From Lachnocurva sp045579705 (GTDB lineage Bacteria; Bacillota; Clostridia; Lachnospirales; Lachnospiraceae), in the NCBI GenBank assembly GCA_045579705.1, contig JAZNMP010000032.1, positions 1 to 64,000 of the forward strand: DNA of 64,000 bases, written 5' to 3'. Made by a program: the position numbers and the translations under genes. Positions within the stretch are counted from its first letter, which is position 1. Each line of letters opens with the position of its first letter. The notes under the pieces were generated by a model that made no database searches, was not told where the DNA came from, and saw only the letters and a list, made by a program, of their open reading frames with translations. Positions 44,591-53,847 of the stretch are shown piece by piece.

Positions 44591-45286
44591 ATGAACTATT
44601 ATAATTCTCAATCTTTGAATCGAGCTATGCTTTCACCTAGTGAGAAGGCAGAGCAATTTGGCATCGAATATCTGACTGATACCGAACTTTTGTCTATAGT
44701 GCTAAAGAACGGCGCCGGAGATAAGTATGCCTACGAACTTGCTTCGTCTGTGCTCGCTTATCACAAGGGAAATCTAAGCAACCTGCGTACTATGAGTCTG
44801 CAGGAAATCATGTGTTTAGATGGTATAGGCAGGGCTAGATCCATACTGCTGAAGGCTATTTCAGAGCTTGCAGTTCGACTGATTCAGGAAGAGAGAAGAG
44901 ACAGAATCTCTTTGTCTAACAGCTATTCTGTGGCCATGTACTTCATGGAAATCATGAGGTATTGTCCTACGGAAAAAATCCTCGCAGTTTATTTCAATTG
45001 CAAGAATGAGCTTTTAGGTTATGAAGAGATTTCTAAAGGTACAAAGAATGAAGTTCTGTTAGATCCGGCTTTGGTATTTAAAATCGGATTCAATTTCAAT
45101 GCTTATTCTTTGGTCTTAGTACACAATCATCCTAGTGGTGATCCTTCGCCTAGCGTAGCAGATTACAATATGACGAAACGCTTAAAGGAATGCGGAGCAA
45201 TGCTCGGTATAAATGTGAAGGACCATATCATAATAGGTGACAATGTTTATTACAGTTTTTTCGAACGAAACGTTCTGAAAGCTTAG
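44591..45286 (+). CDS. radC: RadC/JAB-domain DNA repair-like protein
   Basis: About 231 residues. I choose ATG 44591 because AAGGAG is 5-10 bases before it; the longer frame from 44552 runs through the hairpin. Helix-hairpin-helix-like N-terminus (LSPSEKAEQFGIEYLTDTEL ... IMCLDGIGRARSILLKA) and a MPN/JAB domain with the zinc motif VLVHNHPSGDPSPSVADYN (H-x-H-P-x-G-D-P-x-P-S-x-x-D). The historical DNA-repair role is doubtful; a metal-dependent hydrolase or nuclease is suggested by the fold. First gene of the mre run, as in many Firmicutes. Confidence 0.92.
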   Translation: MNYYNSQSLNRAMLSPSEKAEQFGIEYLTDTELLSIVLKNGAGDKYAYELASSVLAYHKGNLSNLRTMSLQEIMCLDGIGRARSILLKAISELAVRLIQEERRDRISLSNSYSVAMYFMEIMRYCPTEKILAVYFNCKNELLGYEEISKGTKNEVLLDPALVFKIGFNFNAYSLVLVHNHPSGDPSPSVADYNMTKRLKECGAMLGINVKDHIIIGDNVYYSFFERNVLKA

Positions 45287-45299
45287 GAGGAAAATTGAT

Positions 45300-46319
45300 A
45301 TGTCCAATGGATATGGTATAGATCTAGGTACTACAAACCTAAAGATTTATAGCAAAGCATCAGAAGATGTTACTAATGTTAAAAATACTATTGCTCTTTA
45401 CGACAAAGGCAAGGTATATGCTTATGGAGATGATGCTTATTCAATGTATGAAAAGGCACCAGAATCTTTAAACGTATCTTTCCCAATTAATAACGGAGTT
45501 ATTTCTGACTTCGATAATATGCAGACTATCTTAAAAGAAGTCCTTGAGAAAGAAGTAAAGGCTCATCTCAAAGGAGCAGATATCGTTATCGCTGTACCTA
45601 CTGATATTACAGAGGTAGAGAAGAAGGCGTTCAACGATATTTTTAAGAAAAAGAATACAAAGGCAAAGGTTAAATCAGTTTCTCTTTGCGAGAAGCCATT
45701 GGCTTGTGCTTTAGGTATGGGACTTGATATTACAGAACCAACTGGTGTTATGGTTGTAGACCTCGGAGCAGATACTACAGAAATATCAGTTATCTCATTG
45801 GGCGGACTAGTTCTTTCATCATTACTTCCATTTGGCGGAAATAAACTTGATGAAGATATCGTTACTCACTTAAAGAGAAAGTACAACTTGCTCATCGGTC
45901 AGAAGACAGCTAAAGATTTGAAAGAGAATATCGGATCTACACTTCCTGATAGAGGAGAGACTATGGAAGTTGTAGGTAGAGACGTAGTAGCAGGTCTCCC
46001 TATTTCTATGGAAATTAATTCTGACATGGTTTACGAAGGAATGAAGGAAGATTTGAATTCTATCTGTAACTCTATAAAGATGATTCTCGAAAAAGTTCCA
46101 CCAGAACTTGCAAAGGACATAGTTCATTCAGGTATCTACCTCACAGGTGGTACATCAAAGCTTCATGGTATCAGTACTCTGTTTAACGAGCTTACAAATA
46201 TCAATATGAATGTCTTTGAAGAAGGTGAGAATACAGTCGCTCTCGGACTTGGAAAAATTCTCACAGATGCGAAGTATCGCAAATTTGGTTACACATTAAA
46301 ATCTAGAGTCTTTGACTAA
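45300..46319 (+). CDS. mreB: Rod shape-determining protein MreB
   Basis: 339 residues, actin fold. Phosphate 1 loop GIDLGTTNLKIYS (residues 5-17), VIAVPTDITEVEKKAF, PLACALGMGLDITEPTGVMV followed by phosphate 2 loop VVDLGADTTEISVISLGG, PFGGNKLDEDIVTHLKRKYN and adenosine motif GIYLTGGTSKLHGI. It polymerises under the membrane and guides the elongation machinery with MreC, MreD, PBP2 and RodA, which follow. The N-terminal part is more diverged than usual (TTNLKIY instead of the common TANTLVY type), but this is a real family member. GGAGGAAAATTGAT precedes the start. Confidence 0.93.
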   Translation: MSNGYGIDLGTTNLKIYSKASEDVTNVKNTIALYDKGKVYAYGDDAYSMYEKAPESLNVSFPINNGVISDFDNMQTILKEVLEKEVKAHLKGADIVIAVPTDITEVEKKAFNDIFKKKNTKAKVKSVSLCEKPLACALGMGLDITEPTGVMVVDLGADTTEISVISLGGLVLSSLLPFGGNKLDEDIVTHLKRKYNLLIGQKTAKDLKENIGSTLPDRGETMEVVGRDVVAGLPISMEINSDMVYEGMKEDLNSICNSIKMILEKVPPELAKDIVHSGIYLTGGTSKLHGISTLFNELTNINMNVFEEGENTVALGLGKILTDAKYRKFGYTLKSRVFD

Positions 46320-46333
46320 GGACTGAGTAAAAT

Positions 46334-47188
46334 ATGAGACAAAACAAAGGGCCTAAGATCCCAAGTAATATTTTATTTTTAATATTATTTACTGTCAGTA
46401 TTTTGTTCCTGCTGATTAGTTACGTTACTAATTTCTCAGGTGGAGTACTCGGAACAGTTTCAAACACTTTCTTTGTTCCAATGCAGAGTGGTATCGAAAC
46501 TGTTGGTTCCGCTATTTCATCTGAGAGAAAAGAGCGTAAGACTATCAAAGAATTGCAGAAAGAAAATGCTGCACTTAACGAAAAAGTAAATACTCTTTCT
46601 AACCAGTTAAACCAGATTCAGCTTCAGAAATCTGAGCTCACTGATTTGCAGAAGCTCTACGAGCTGGATCAGAAATATTCTAATTATAAGAAAACTGCTG
46701 CAACCATAGTAGCGAGAAGCAGTGACAACTGGTTCAATACCTTCACTATCAATAAAGGTACTAAAGACGGTATTGAAGTAGATATGAATGTTATCGCTGA
46801 TGGCGGTTTGGTTGGAATCGTGGTAAAAACTGGAAAACATTATTCTGTAGTTCGAGCTATTATCGATGACAGCTCAAATGTTAGTGGTATGTCTCTAAAT
46901 ACTGGAAATACATGTATCATTTCCGGTGGTTTGGAATCCATGACAGAGAAGAATCGTATCAATATTTCAAAGCTTGAAGATATGAATAATGCTATTAAAA
47001 CAGGCGAACCTATCGTTACTAGCAATATCAGTGACAAATACCTGCCTGGTTTATTAATCGGTTATGTAGACAAAATCAAATTGGATGATAACGAAATTAC
47101 ATACTCAGGTTACCTTACACCTGCTGTAGATTTTAAACATCTTCAGAATGTTCTCGTTATCAAGACAAAGAAGGAGACTGCAGACTGA
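46334..47188 (+). CDS. mreC: Rod shape-determining protein MreC
   Basis: 284 residues. One N-terminal membrane segment (about 12-34: NILFLILFTVSILFLLISY), a coiled coil (about 62-105: KERKTIKELQKENAALNEKV), then the beta-rich MreC core with ARSSDNWFNTFTINKGTKDG, VIADGGLVGIVVKTGKHYSV, ISGGLESM. The core scaffolds PBP2 outside the membrane. It shares one base with mreD. Normal length for Clostridia. Confidence 0.94.
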   Translation: MRQNKGPKIPSNILFLILFTVSILFLLISYVTNFSGGVLGTVSNTFFVPMQSGIETVGSAISSERKERKTIKELQKENAALNEKVNTLSNQLNQIQLQKSELTDLQKLYELDQKYSNYKKTAATIVARSSDNWFNTFTINKGTKDGIEVDMNVIADGGLVGIVVKTGKHYSVVRAIIDDSSNVSGMSLNTGNTCIISGGLESMTEKNRINISKLEDMNNAIKTGEPIVTSNISDKYLPGLLIGYVDKIKLDDNEITYSGYLTPAVDFKHLQNVLVIKTKKETAD

Positions 47189-47724
47189 TGGTAAATAGAA
47201 AGTCCATACTCAAGAAGGTGCTGATCTTTGGTATAGCAGTATATATACTCTATATCCTACAGACAGCCCTTTTTCCGTATTTTGAATTAGGTGGAATAGT
47301 TCCAAATCTGTTACTCATATTGACTGTATTCTATGGCTTTATGAGAAATAGTAGAGAAGGTATGATTGCAGGCTTTTGCTGCGGTTTGGTACTCGACTTT
47401 ACTACAGGACTGTTATTTGGAGTACATATTCTAGCCTTACTGTTAATCGGTTTCTTAAACGGATTCTTCAGAAAAATATTTTTCGGAGACGATGTAAAAC
47501 TGCCGATACTTTTTACTGGAATTAGTGACTTATTTTATGGTCTATTCATGTATTTCTTCTTCTTTGTTCCTAGAGGAAGTACACATTTTGGATATTTCTT
47601 AATGAACGTAATGATACCAGAAGCTGTTTATACTGTAATGGTAGCTTTTGTTCTGTATTTTATTTTTTCAAAAATCTTTGAAAGACTAGACCGTGACGAA
47701 AGAAAAGTGGAGCATATATTTTGA
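47188..47724 (+). CDS. mreD: Rod shape-determining protein MreD
   Basis: 178 residues, five or six hydrophobic segments spanning almost the full length (VLIFGIAVYILYILQTALFP; PNLLLILTVFYGFMR; GMIAGFCCGLVLDF; ILALLLIGFLNGF; MVAFVLYFIFS). GMIAGFCCGLVLDF is the family's substrate-like motif with the conserved G...G...D. Overlaps mreC by one base and the PBP2 start by 4, so translation is coupled. Confidence 0.92.
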   Translation: MVNRKSILKKVLIFGIAVYILYILQTALFPYFELGGIVPNLLLILTVFYGFMRNSREGMIAGFCCGLVLDFTTGLLFGVHILALLLIGFLNGFFRKIFFGDDVKLPILFTGISDLFYGLFMYFFFFVPRGSTHFGYFLMNVMIPEAVYTVMVAFVLYFIFSKIFERLDRDERKVEHIF

Positions 47725-50555
47725 GCGAATTTTGGGATTATATCAAAAACAGACTATTCAATTCTAGTCTCAATATAGTTTTGGGAGTATTTGTTCTTTT
47801 TTCCTCAATACTTCTGGTTAGACTATTCGTGCTTCAGGTCTTCAGAGGCCAGAAGTATCTGGATAACTATAACCTGTTAGTTGAGAAAAAAGATACTATC
47901 GAAGCCACACGAGGCAATATTTATGATAGAAACGGAAATCTCCTGGCTTACAATGAAGTCGCAAATTCTGTAACTATCGAAGACAAATTCTCCGATTATT
48001 CAAAAGATGATCGTAACAAAGAATTAAATAAAGTAATCAGCAAAGTAATTACTCATATTGAGGCAAACGGCGATACACTCACTAACAACTTCAATGTCGT
48101 AATGAATAGTAACGGTAAGTATGAATACAACATAGACGGCACTAAGCTGCAGCGTTTTAGAGCGGATGTCTTTGGAAAAAAGACTATCTCAGAACTTACC
48201 TTTGATTCTAAGCTGGGATTGAATCTTTCTACAGTTTCTGCCCAGGAAATGATGAATTATCTGTATAGTGAGAAAGCGTATAACATCTCAAAGAAATATC
48301 CTGAGGATATGCGCTATAAAATCTGTGTCGTTCGTTATGCTCTAGGCTTGAACTCTTATCAGAAGTACATTTCTACAGTCATCGCTTCAAATGTCAGTGA
48401 CAAAACAGTAGCTTACGTCAAAGAAAATGAAACAGACCTTCCAGGTATCGCTATCGAGGACAAGTCTGAGCGTAAGTATGTAGACAGCCAGTACTTTGCT
48501 TCAATCCTCGGCTATACAGGTCAGATTTCAGATGACGAATACATCAAACTAAAAAAGAAGAACAAGAATGTAAATTCAAATGATGTAGTAGGTAAATCCG
48601 GTATTGAAAAGGTAATGAATAATTACCTTTCAGGTACAAAGGGAAGCGACACTATCTATGTAGACAGTACTGGTAATGTCATCAAGAAAACAAAGCATAA
48701 GGATGCCGTTTCTGGAAATGATGTATATCTGTCTATCGACAAAGATTTACAGGTTAGAGCTTATAATCTGCTCGAATCAAAGCTTGCAGGTATCATTTCA
48801 GCATATCTCGTCAATTCAAAGACCGTTGATTTGACTGCAGATGAAATTCAGATTCCTGTTTACGATGTATATGTAAATCTGATTCAGAACAAAGTCGTAA
48901 ACTATAATCATTTCACTAAGAATGGTGCTACAGATCTCGAGATGTCAGTACAGAAGAAATACGAGAAGTATTCTAAGGACGTATACTCAGAGATTGAATC
49001 AAAACTTAAAGCTAAAGATGGCACAAACTTTAGTTCAGAAACAGAAGAGTACCAGGATTACGAATCAAAGATTCTAAGCATCCTGAAGAATAATAATGTT
49101 CTATTAAAGAATAAGATTGATACGAGTGATGACACTTACAAGAAATGGGCTGCAGGTTCTATAAGTTTGAACGTATATCTGCGTCATTGTATTGAAAAGG
49201 ATTGGATTGAAGTTTCATCTTTAAATTCAACTACTAAATACGCTGATTCAGAGGAGTTATATAACACACTGATCAGATACATCATCACAAATATCAAATC
49301 TGATACGAGCTTTGTAAATGCTATTTATGAGTATGCCATCAGAAATGATGTAATTTCAGGAAATGAAGTATGCGCATTGCTTTATGATCAGGGTGTATTA
49401 AAAGCTGATGAGAATACTAGAAACGGTTTGGTTTCTGGTAAGGTAAACGCCTATAACTTCCTTCAGCAGAAGATTCAAAGTATCGAAATCACACCTGGAC
49501 AGCTCGGAGTTGATCCTTCAACTGCTTCATGTGTAATCATGAACCCAAAAACTGGTGAGGTTTTGGCCTGCGTTTCATATCCAGGATACGATAACAATAG
49601 ATTGGCAAATCAGGTAGATACTAATTATTATTCATATCTGATTTCATCAAAGTCCAGTCCGCTTTATAACCATGCTACACAGCAGAGAACCGCTCCTGGT
49701 TCTACTTACAAGATTTCTACATCTGTAGCCGGTTTAAAGGAAGGTGTAATTAATACTTCTACAGTATTCGCATGTTCAGGACAGTTTGATTTGATCAGTA
49801 ATAAACCTAAATGTTGGATTTATCCTGGTGGACACGGAAGCGAAAATGTAACCAGCGCTATCAAAGATTCATGTAACGTATTCTTCTATAATGTTGGTTA
49901 TAATCTGGCTGGCGGTTCAGACAATTATAACGACGCATTAGGTATTAAGCGATTAAATAAATATGCTTCTATGTTTGGATTGGATAGAAAGACTGGCGTG
50001 GAAATCGATGAAAATCCATCTCAGCTTGCTACACAGTATCCTGTTATGGCAGCAATCGGACAGTCAGATAACAACATGACAACTATCGGTCTATGTAGAT
50101 ACGCAAGTGCTATCTCTACACGTGGAAATGTTTACGATTTGACATTGCTCGATCACGTACAGAGCAAGAGTGGAGAGAAATTAAAATCTTACTCACCTAA
50201 GCTTACAAACCAGGTAAATATAGTTTCTTCTGATCAGTGGAATGCTATCCAGACTGGTATGGAACAGGTAGTAGAGAATACATCAACTTACCAGGGATTC
50301 TCTATTAAGGTTGCCGGAAAGACAGGTACTGCCCAGGAAAGTAAGAAGAGACCTTCTCATTCACTGTTTATCGGTTATGCTCCTAGCGATAATCCGGAAA
50401 TGGCATTTGCTATCAGAATTCCTCATGGACATGGTTCAGCAAATGCTGTCGCAGTAAGTAAGGATATCGTAGGATGTTTCTTTGGCGATCAGTCTTCCAT
50501 CGATAAAGCGAATACTTTACAGGCTCACGAAAGTTCAACAGCAGTCGGGGATTAA
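47721..50555 (+). CDS. mrdA: Penicillin-binding protein 2 (elongation transpeptidase) with large insertion
   Basis: 944 residues from TTG 47721, clearly longer than the usual ~600-700. Single N-terminal anchor (about 17-37), dimerisation domain with EATRGNIYDRNGNLLAYN and KYVDSQYFASILGYTGQISD, then an insertion of about 230 mostly charged, helical residues (about 355-585), then the transpeptidase: catalytic Ser in APGSTYKIS (about 657), SCN motif KDSCNVFFYN (about 715), KTG motif VAGKTGTAQES (about 866). It cross-links lateral wall with RodA. Between mreD and minC. Confidence 0.93.
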   Translation: MSEFWDYIKNRLFNSSLNIVLGVFVLFSSILLVRLFVLQVFRGQKYLDNYNLLVEKKDTIEATRGNIYDRNGNLLAYNEVANSVTIEDKFSDYSKDDRNKELNKVISKVITHIEANGDTLTNNFNVVMNSNGKYEYNIDGTKLQRFRADVFGKKTISELTFDSKLGLNLSTVSAQEMMNYLYSEKAYNISKKYPEDMRYKICVVRYALGLNSYQKYISTVIASNVSDKTVAYVKENETDLPGIAIEDKSERKYVDSQYFASILGYTGQISDDEYIKLKKKNKNVNSNDVVGKSGIEKVMNNYLSGTKGSDTIYVDSTGNVIKKTKHKDAVSGNDVYLSIDKDLQVRAYNLLESKLAGIISAYLVNSKTVDLTADEIQIPVYDVYVNLIQNKVVNYNHFTKNGATDLEMSVQKKYEKYSKDVYSEIESKLKAKDGTNFSSETEEYQDYESKILSILKNNNVLLKNKIDTSDDTYKKWAAGSISLNVYLRHCIEKDWIEVSSLNSTTKYADSEELYNTLIRYIITNIKSDTSFVNAIYEYAIRNDVISGNEVCALLYDQGVLKADENTRNGLVSGKVNAYNFLQQKIQSIEITPGQLGVDPSTASCVIMNPKTGEVLACVSYPGYDNNRLANQVDTNYYSYLISSKSSPLYNHATQQRTAPGSTYKISTSVAGLKEGVINTSTVFACSGQFDLISNKPKCWIYPGGHGSENVTSAIKDSCNVFFYNVGYNLAGGSDNYNDALGIKRLNKYASMFGLDRKTGVEIDENPSQLATQYPVMAAIGQSDNNMTTIGLCRYASAISTRGNVYDLTLLDHVQSKSGEKLKSYSPKLTNQVNIVSSDQWNAIQTGMEQVVENTSTYQGFSIKVAGKTGTAQESKKRPSHSLFIGYAPSDNPEMAFAIRIPHGHGSANAVAVSKDIVGCFFGDQSSIDKANTLQAHESSTAVGD

Positions 50556-50559
50556 TATA

Positions 50560-51249
50560 ATGGCTTCATATGTAACTATTAAGAGTAATGCACTAGGTAT
50601 AATTTTAAAATTAGATAATAAAGCACCTATAGAAGATGTACTACGTGAGATTTGCCACAAGTTTGCATCTTCTAAGAGGTTCTTTGGCTCAGCAGAAATC
50701 GTTCTTCAGATTGAAGGAAGAGTATTAGATGATACAGAGTTAAATGCTGTAATACAGTCCGTAGAATATAACTCAGATTTAAAAGTATCTCTAATCAGAA
50801 TCGATGATAAGAACAAAGGAAAAAAATACCTCGAGATGCTGATGGGCGACAAAGAAGCCTTTATAGATAACAATTTCAAGATTATCTATGGACCTATTGA
50901 AGAACCTGAGATTAATTCAGATGTCAGTTTGCTAATCCTCGGAGATGTTCCAGAATATACAAAGATTAATTGTGCTGGAAATGTAGTAATCTTTGGCGAG
51001 TTGGAGGGTTATGTAAACGCTGGATCACCTGATAGAAATCAGTGTTTTGTCGTTGCTCATGATATTACAGCTGAGAAGCTTTCTATCGGAGCTCATGAAT
51101 GTGATATTCCTCATAAGAAGAGAGGAATCTTTGGCAAGGGAAAGAGTAATGGATCTGTTATCATCTTTGAAAAGGACAGATTTATTATGAATGATTTTGG
51201 AAATATAGATTTAAACAAGCACGTAAACAAAAGAAGAGGTCATAAATAA
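50560..51249 (+). CDS. minC: Septum site-determining protein MinC
   Basis: 229 residues from ATG 50560; the in-frame upstream start 50482 lies inside mrdA and is unlikely. N-terminal FtsZ-inhibiting domain (about 1-105: VTIKSNALGIILKLDN ... EDVLREICHKFASSKRFFGS) and C-terminal beta-helix domain (LLILGDVPEYTKINCAGNVV IFGELEGYVNAGSPDRN, about 140-195). The RSGQ motif that binds MinD and normally begins the C-terminal domain is not present (the region reads YGPIEEPEINSD). minD and minE, which follow minC at this locus in related Clostridia, are missing: rodA begins at the stop codon. Assigned as MinC with good but not complete certainty. Confidence 0.8.
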   Translation: MASYVTIKSNALGIILKLDNKAPIEDVLREICHKFASSKRFFGSAEIVLQIEGRVLDDTELNAVIQSVEYNSDLKVSLIRIDDKNKGKKYLEMLMGDKEAFIDNNFKIIYGPIEEPEINSDVSLLILGDVPEYTKINCAGNVVIFGELEGYVNAGSPDRNQCFVVAHDITAEKLSIGAHECDIPHKKRGIFGKGKSNGSVIIFEKDRFIMNDFGNIDLNKHVNKRRGHK

Positions 51250-52355
51250 TGCTCTTTAGAAACTATCAATTTAAGAGTTTAAATTTCAGATTGATAATAT
51301 ATGTACTGGCTTTGACTATTATCGGTATCCTGATAATCGGAAGTGCAAACTCTGATTCTCAGAAGAAACAGATAATCGGTCTGGTCCTAGGTATCATCGT
51401 TATGTTTGTCATGGCGCTGGTGGATTTCGAATATATTTTGAATTTTCACTGGTTGATATATGTCGGAACGATTGCAATGTTAGGCATGGTCCTTAAGTTT
51501 GGACATGGTTCACATGGTGCTCGTAGATGGCTGCAAATTGGTATTACATTCCAGCCTTCTGAGCTTGCAAAGATCCTTCTGGTATTGTTTATGGCCTGGT
51601 ATTTATCTAAATATCAAAACATACTAAATACCGAAAAAATACTGGCTATAACAGCAGTCTTATGTGCTATACCTTTATTATTAATCCTAAAGGAACCTGA
51701 TACGTCGACGACTATCGTAACTTTCATGGTTCTATTTACTATGATTTGTTGTGCAGGTCTCACTAGAAAGATTGTAATTCCATTCTTCTCAATTACAGTA
51801 CCAGCTTTTTTCCTATACATACTGTTTGTATATAATACAGGAAATGCTCTGATACCAGGTTACCAGGCTGAACGAATTCTATCTTGGCTTCATCCGGAAG
51901 ATTATCCTCAGAAAGCTTTTCAGCAGACGAATTCCATTATGGCTATCGGTTCCGGACTAATCTTTGGAAAAGGTCTTAACAACGATAGTACAGCGTCTGT
52001 AAAAAACGGTAATTATATTCCAGAGCCACAGACTGACTTTATCTTTGCTGTTGCTGGCGAAGAGTTAGGCTTTATCGGTTCTGCAATTATTATTATTCTA
52101 ACTTTATTAATTTCCTACGAATGTATAAAAACAGCTAGAAAGGCTTATACATTAAGTGGTACATTAATATGTGTAGGAATCGCATGCATCGTTTCCTACC
52201 AGAGTTTTGTAAATATTTGCGTAGTAACTGGACTGATGCCAAATACAGGACTTACGCTTCCATTCGTAAGTTATGGACTGACATCTTTGATGACATTGTA
52301 TTTAGGTATAGGTATCGTTTTAAATGTAAGTCTACAGGAGAAGCGTTACCGATAG
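51249..52355 (+). CDS. rodA: Peptidoglycan polymerase RodA (SEDS family)
   Basis: 368 residues with about ten membrane segments. SEDS glycosyltransferase that polymerises lipid II with PBP2. Motifs: FGHGSHGARRWLQIG, FQPSELAKILLVLFMAWYLS, LKEPDTSTTIVTFMV (catalytic Asp), QTNSIMAIGSGLIFGKGLN, EPQTDFIFAVAGEELGFIGS and PNTGLTLPFVSYGLTSLMT. All typical of RodA. ATG 51249 shares a base with the minC stop. Confidence 0.94.
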   Translation: MLFRNYQFKSLNFRLIIYVLALTIIGILIIGSANSDSQKKQIIGLVLGIIVMFVMALVDFEYILNFHWLIYVGTIAMLGMVLKFGHGSHGARRWLQIGITFQPSELAKILLVLFMAWYLSKYQNILNTEKILAITAVLCAIPLLLILKEPDTSTTIVTFMVLFTMICCAGLTRKIVIPFFSITVPAFFLYILFVYNTGNALIPGYQAERILSWLHPEDYPQKAFQQTNSIMAIGSGLIFGKGLNNDSTASVKNGNYIPEPQTDFIFAVAGEELGFIGSAIIIILTLLISYECIKTARKAYTLSGTLICVGIACIVSYQSFVNICVVTGLMPNTGLTLPFVSYGLTSLMTLYLGIGIVLNVSLQEKRYR

Positions 52356-52391
52356 GTTTGAAAAAATATATTAAATGGCGGAGGCGGATTG

Positions 52392-52787
52392 ATGAACATA
52401 GGATTAGTTGCACATGATGCAAAAAAGAACCTAATGCAGAACTTTTGTATCGCATACAAGGGAATTCTGCAGAAGAACGAGCTATATGCAACAGGAACAA
52501 CAGGTCGTTTGATAGAAGAGGTGACAAACCTCAATATACATAAATTTCTAGCTGGTCATCTCGGAGGCACACAGCAGCTGGGAGCTCAGATTGAGCACAA
52601 CAACATCGACTTGGTTATCTTCTTAAGAGATGCACTAACTCAGAAATCAAACGAACCAGATGTAAACAATATTGTAAAAATATGTGATGCTAACAACATT
52701 CCGCTTGCGACAAACGTTGCAACAGCTGAACTATTGATTAAAGCCTTAGACAGAGGAGATATGGACTGGCGTGAAATGTATAGGTAA
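52392..52787 (+). CDS. mgsA: Methylglyoxal synthase
   Basis: 131 residues from ATG 52392 (GGAGGCGG upstream). Converts dihydroxyacetone phosphate to methylglyoxal, a phosphate-release bypass. MGS fold: MNIGLVAHDAKKNLMQNF (catalytic-site His/Asp region at the N-terminus), TGTTGRLIEE phosphate loop, LAGHLGGTQQLGAQIE, DLVIFLRDALTQKSNEPDV and IPLATNVATAELLI. Key residues are kept; the RDPLT of most relatives is RDALT here. mgsA after rodA is the common order. The next gene starts inside its end. Confidence 0.94.
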   Translation: MNIGLVAHDAKKNLMQNFCIAYKGILQKNELYATGTTGRLIEEVTNLNIHKFLAGHLGGTQQLGAQIEHNNIDLVIFLRDALTQKSNEPDVNNIVKICDANNIPLATNVATAELLIKALDRGDMDWREMYR

Positions 52788-53748
52788 GAAACTTTCTATC
52801 GTATTGCTTATCTGTACAGTTACAGTTTCTCTATCATCCTGTTCCTTTAAGTATTCAAAGAAATATGATGTATACGATTCTTCACTGGCTTTAGGCATTA
52901 CAAAGGAAAGCACAGAAGGATTTGAACACAAATACTTTTTCCAAGACAATGCTGTTCCTAAGGATACACCAGAAATCGAGGTTAAAGATATAAAGAATTG
53001 CTATGGTGCTGCAGCATATAATCTTTCAAAGAACCAGATGGTCTACGGATATAATTCTTTGAAAAAAATATATCCTGCCAGTACTACAAAGATTCTGACA
53101 GCACTTACAGCTGTTACCTATGGTGATTTGGATCAGAGCATTACTGTTTCGAAGAACGCAGTTACTCAGGAAGAGCAGTCTTCACTGGCGCACCTAAACG
53201 AAGGTGATGTTATTTCGCTTCGCGAGCTTTTGTATGGATTGATGCTTCCTAGTGGAAACGATGCAGCGACAGCGATAGCTGAAGGTGTAGCTGGTTCTGA
53301 AGCAAAATTTGCGAAGCTTATGAATAAAGTAGCAAAAAGTGTAGGAGCAACACATTCTCATTTTGTTACAGTTCACGGTCTTCATAATAAGAATCACTAT
53401 ACAACTCCATACGATATTTATTTAATAACTGCAAAAGCCATTCAGAACGATACAGTAATGCAGCTTTTATCATCAACTACATATAATGCATATTACAGAG
53501 ACGCAAATGGAAATCCTGTAAATCGTACATGGAATTCATCAGATTTATTTGTAACCGGAAAGTATCACGTTACAGATAATTATCAATTTGTGGGAGGCAA
53601 AACAGGAACTACAGCTGAAGCAAAGTATTGTCTCGTTTTGATTACAAAGAACAAAGCCGGAGAGAATATTATTTCAGTAGTTTACGGTTCAAATAATAAA
53701 TATAATCTATATTTGCTTCACAATGAGATTCTAAATGCAATAGAATAA
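52771..53748 (+). CDS. D-alanyl-D-alanine carboxypeptidase lipoprotein (DacA-type)
   Basis: 325 residues from GTG 52771, overlapping mgsA by 17 bases (GAGGAGA 10-16 bases upstream). Signal with lipobox: VKCIGKKLSIVLLICTVTV then LSSC (about residue 24). Peptidase S11 motifs: SxxK in YPASTTKILTA (catalytic Ser about residue 110), SxN in PSGNDAATAIAEG, KTG in FVGGKTGTT. It trims D-Ala from the pentapeptide and lowers cross-linking. The C-terminal beta domain of PBP5 is absent, so it is the short form. Confidence 0.92.
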   Translation: MKCIGKKLSIVLLICTVTVSLSSCSFKYSKKYDVYDSSLALGITKESTEGFEHKYFFQDNAVPKDTPEIEVKDIKNCYGAAAYNLSKNQMVYGYNSLKKIYPASTTKILTALTAVTYGDLDQSITVSKNAVTQEEQSSLAHLNEGDVISLRELLYGLMLPSGNDAATAIAEGVAGSEAKFAKLMNKVAKSVGATHSHFVTVHGLHNKNHYTTPYDIYLITAKAIQNDTVMQLLSSTTYNAYYRDANGNPVNRTWNSSDLFVTGKYHVTDNYQFVGGKTGTTAEAKYCLVLITKNKAGENIISVVYGSNNKYNLYLLHNEILNAIE

Positions 53749-53777
53749 TTCAGAATCTTTTATCAAAAGAGAGCTTA

Positions 53778-53806
53778 TTGTTATTTTATTTAAGGTATAC
53801 TATAAT
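53778..53806 (+). promoter_or_regulatory. Promoter before the small P-loop gene
   Basis: TTGTTA (53778-53783), 17-base spacer, perfect TATAAT (53801-53806), then AAAGGAGGA before ATG 53848. Confidence 0.7.
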
Positions 53807-53847
53807 TAAATCAATCAATAAACTATCTTTTGTAAAGGAGGATTCTT

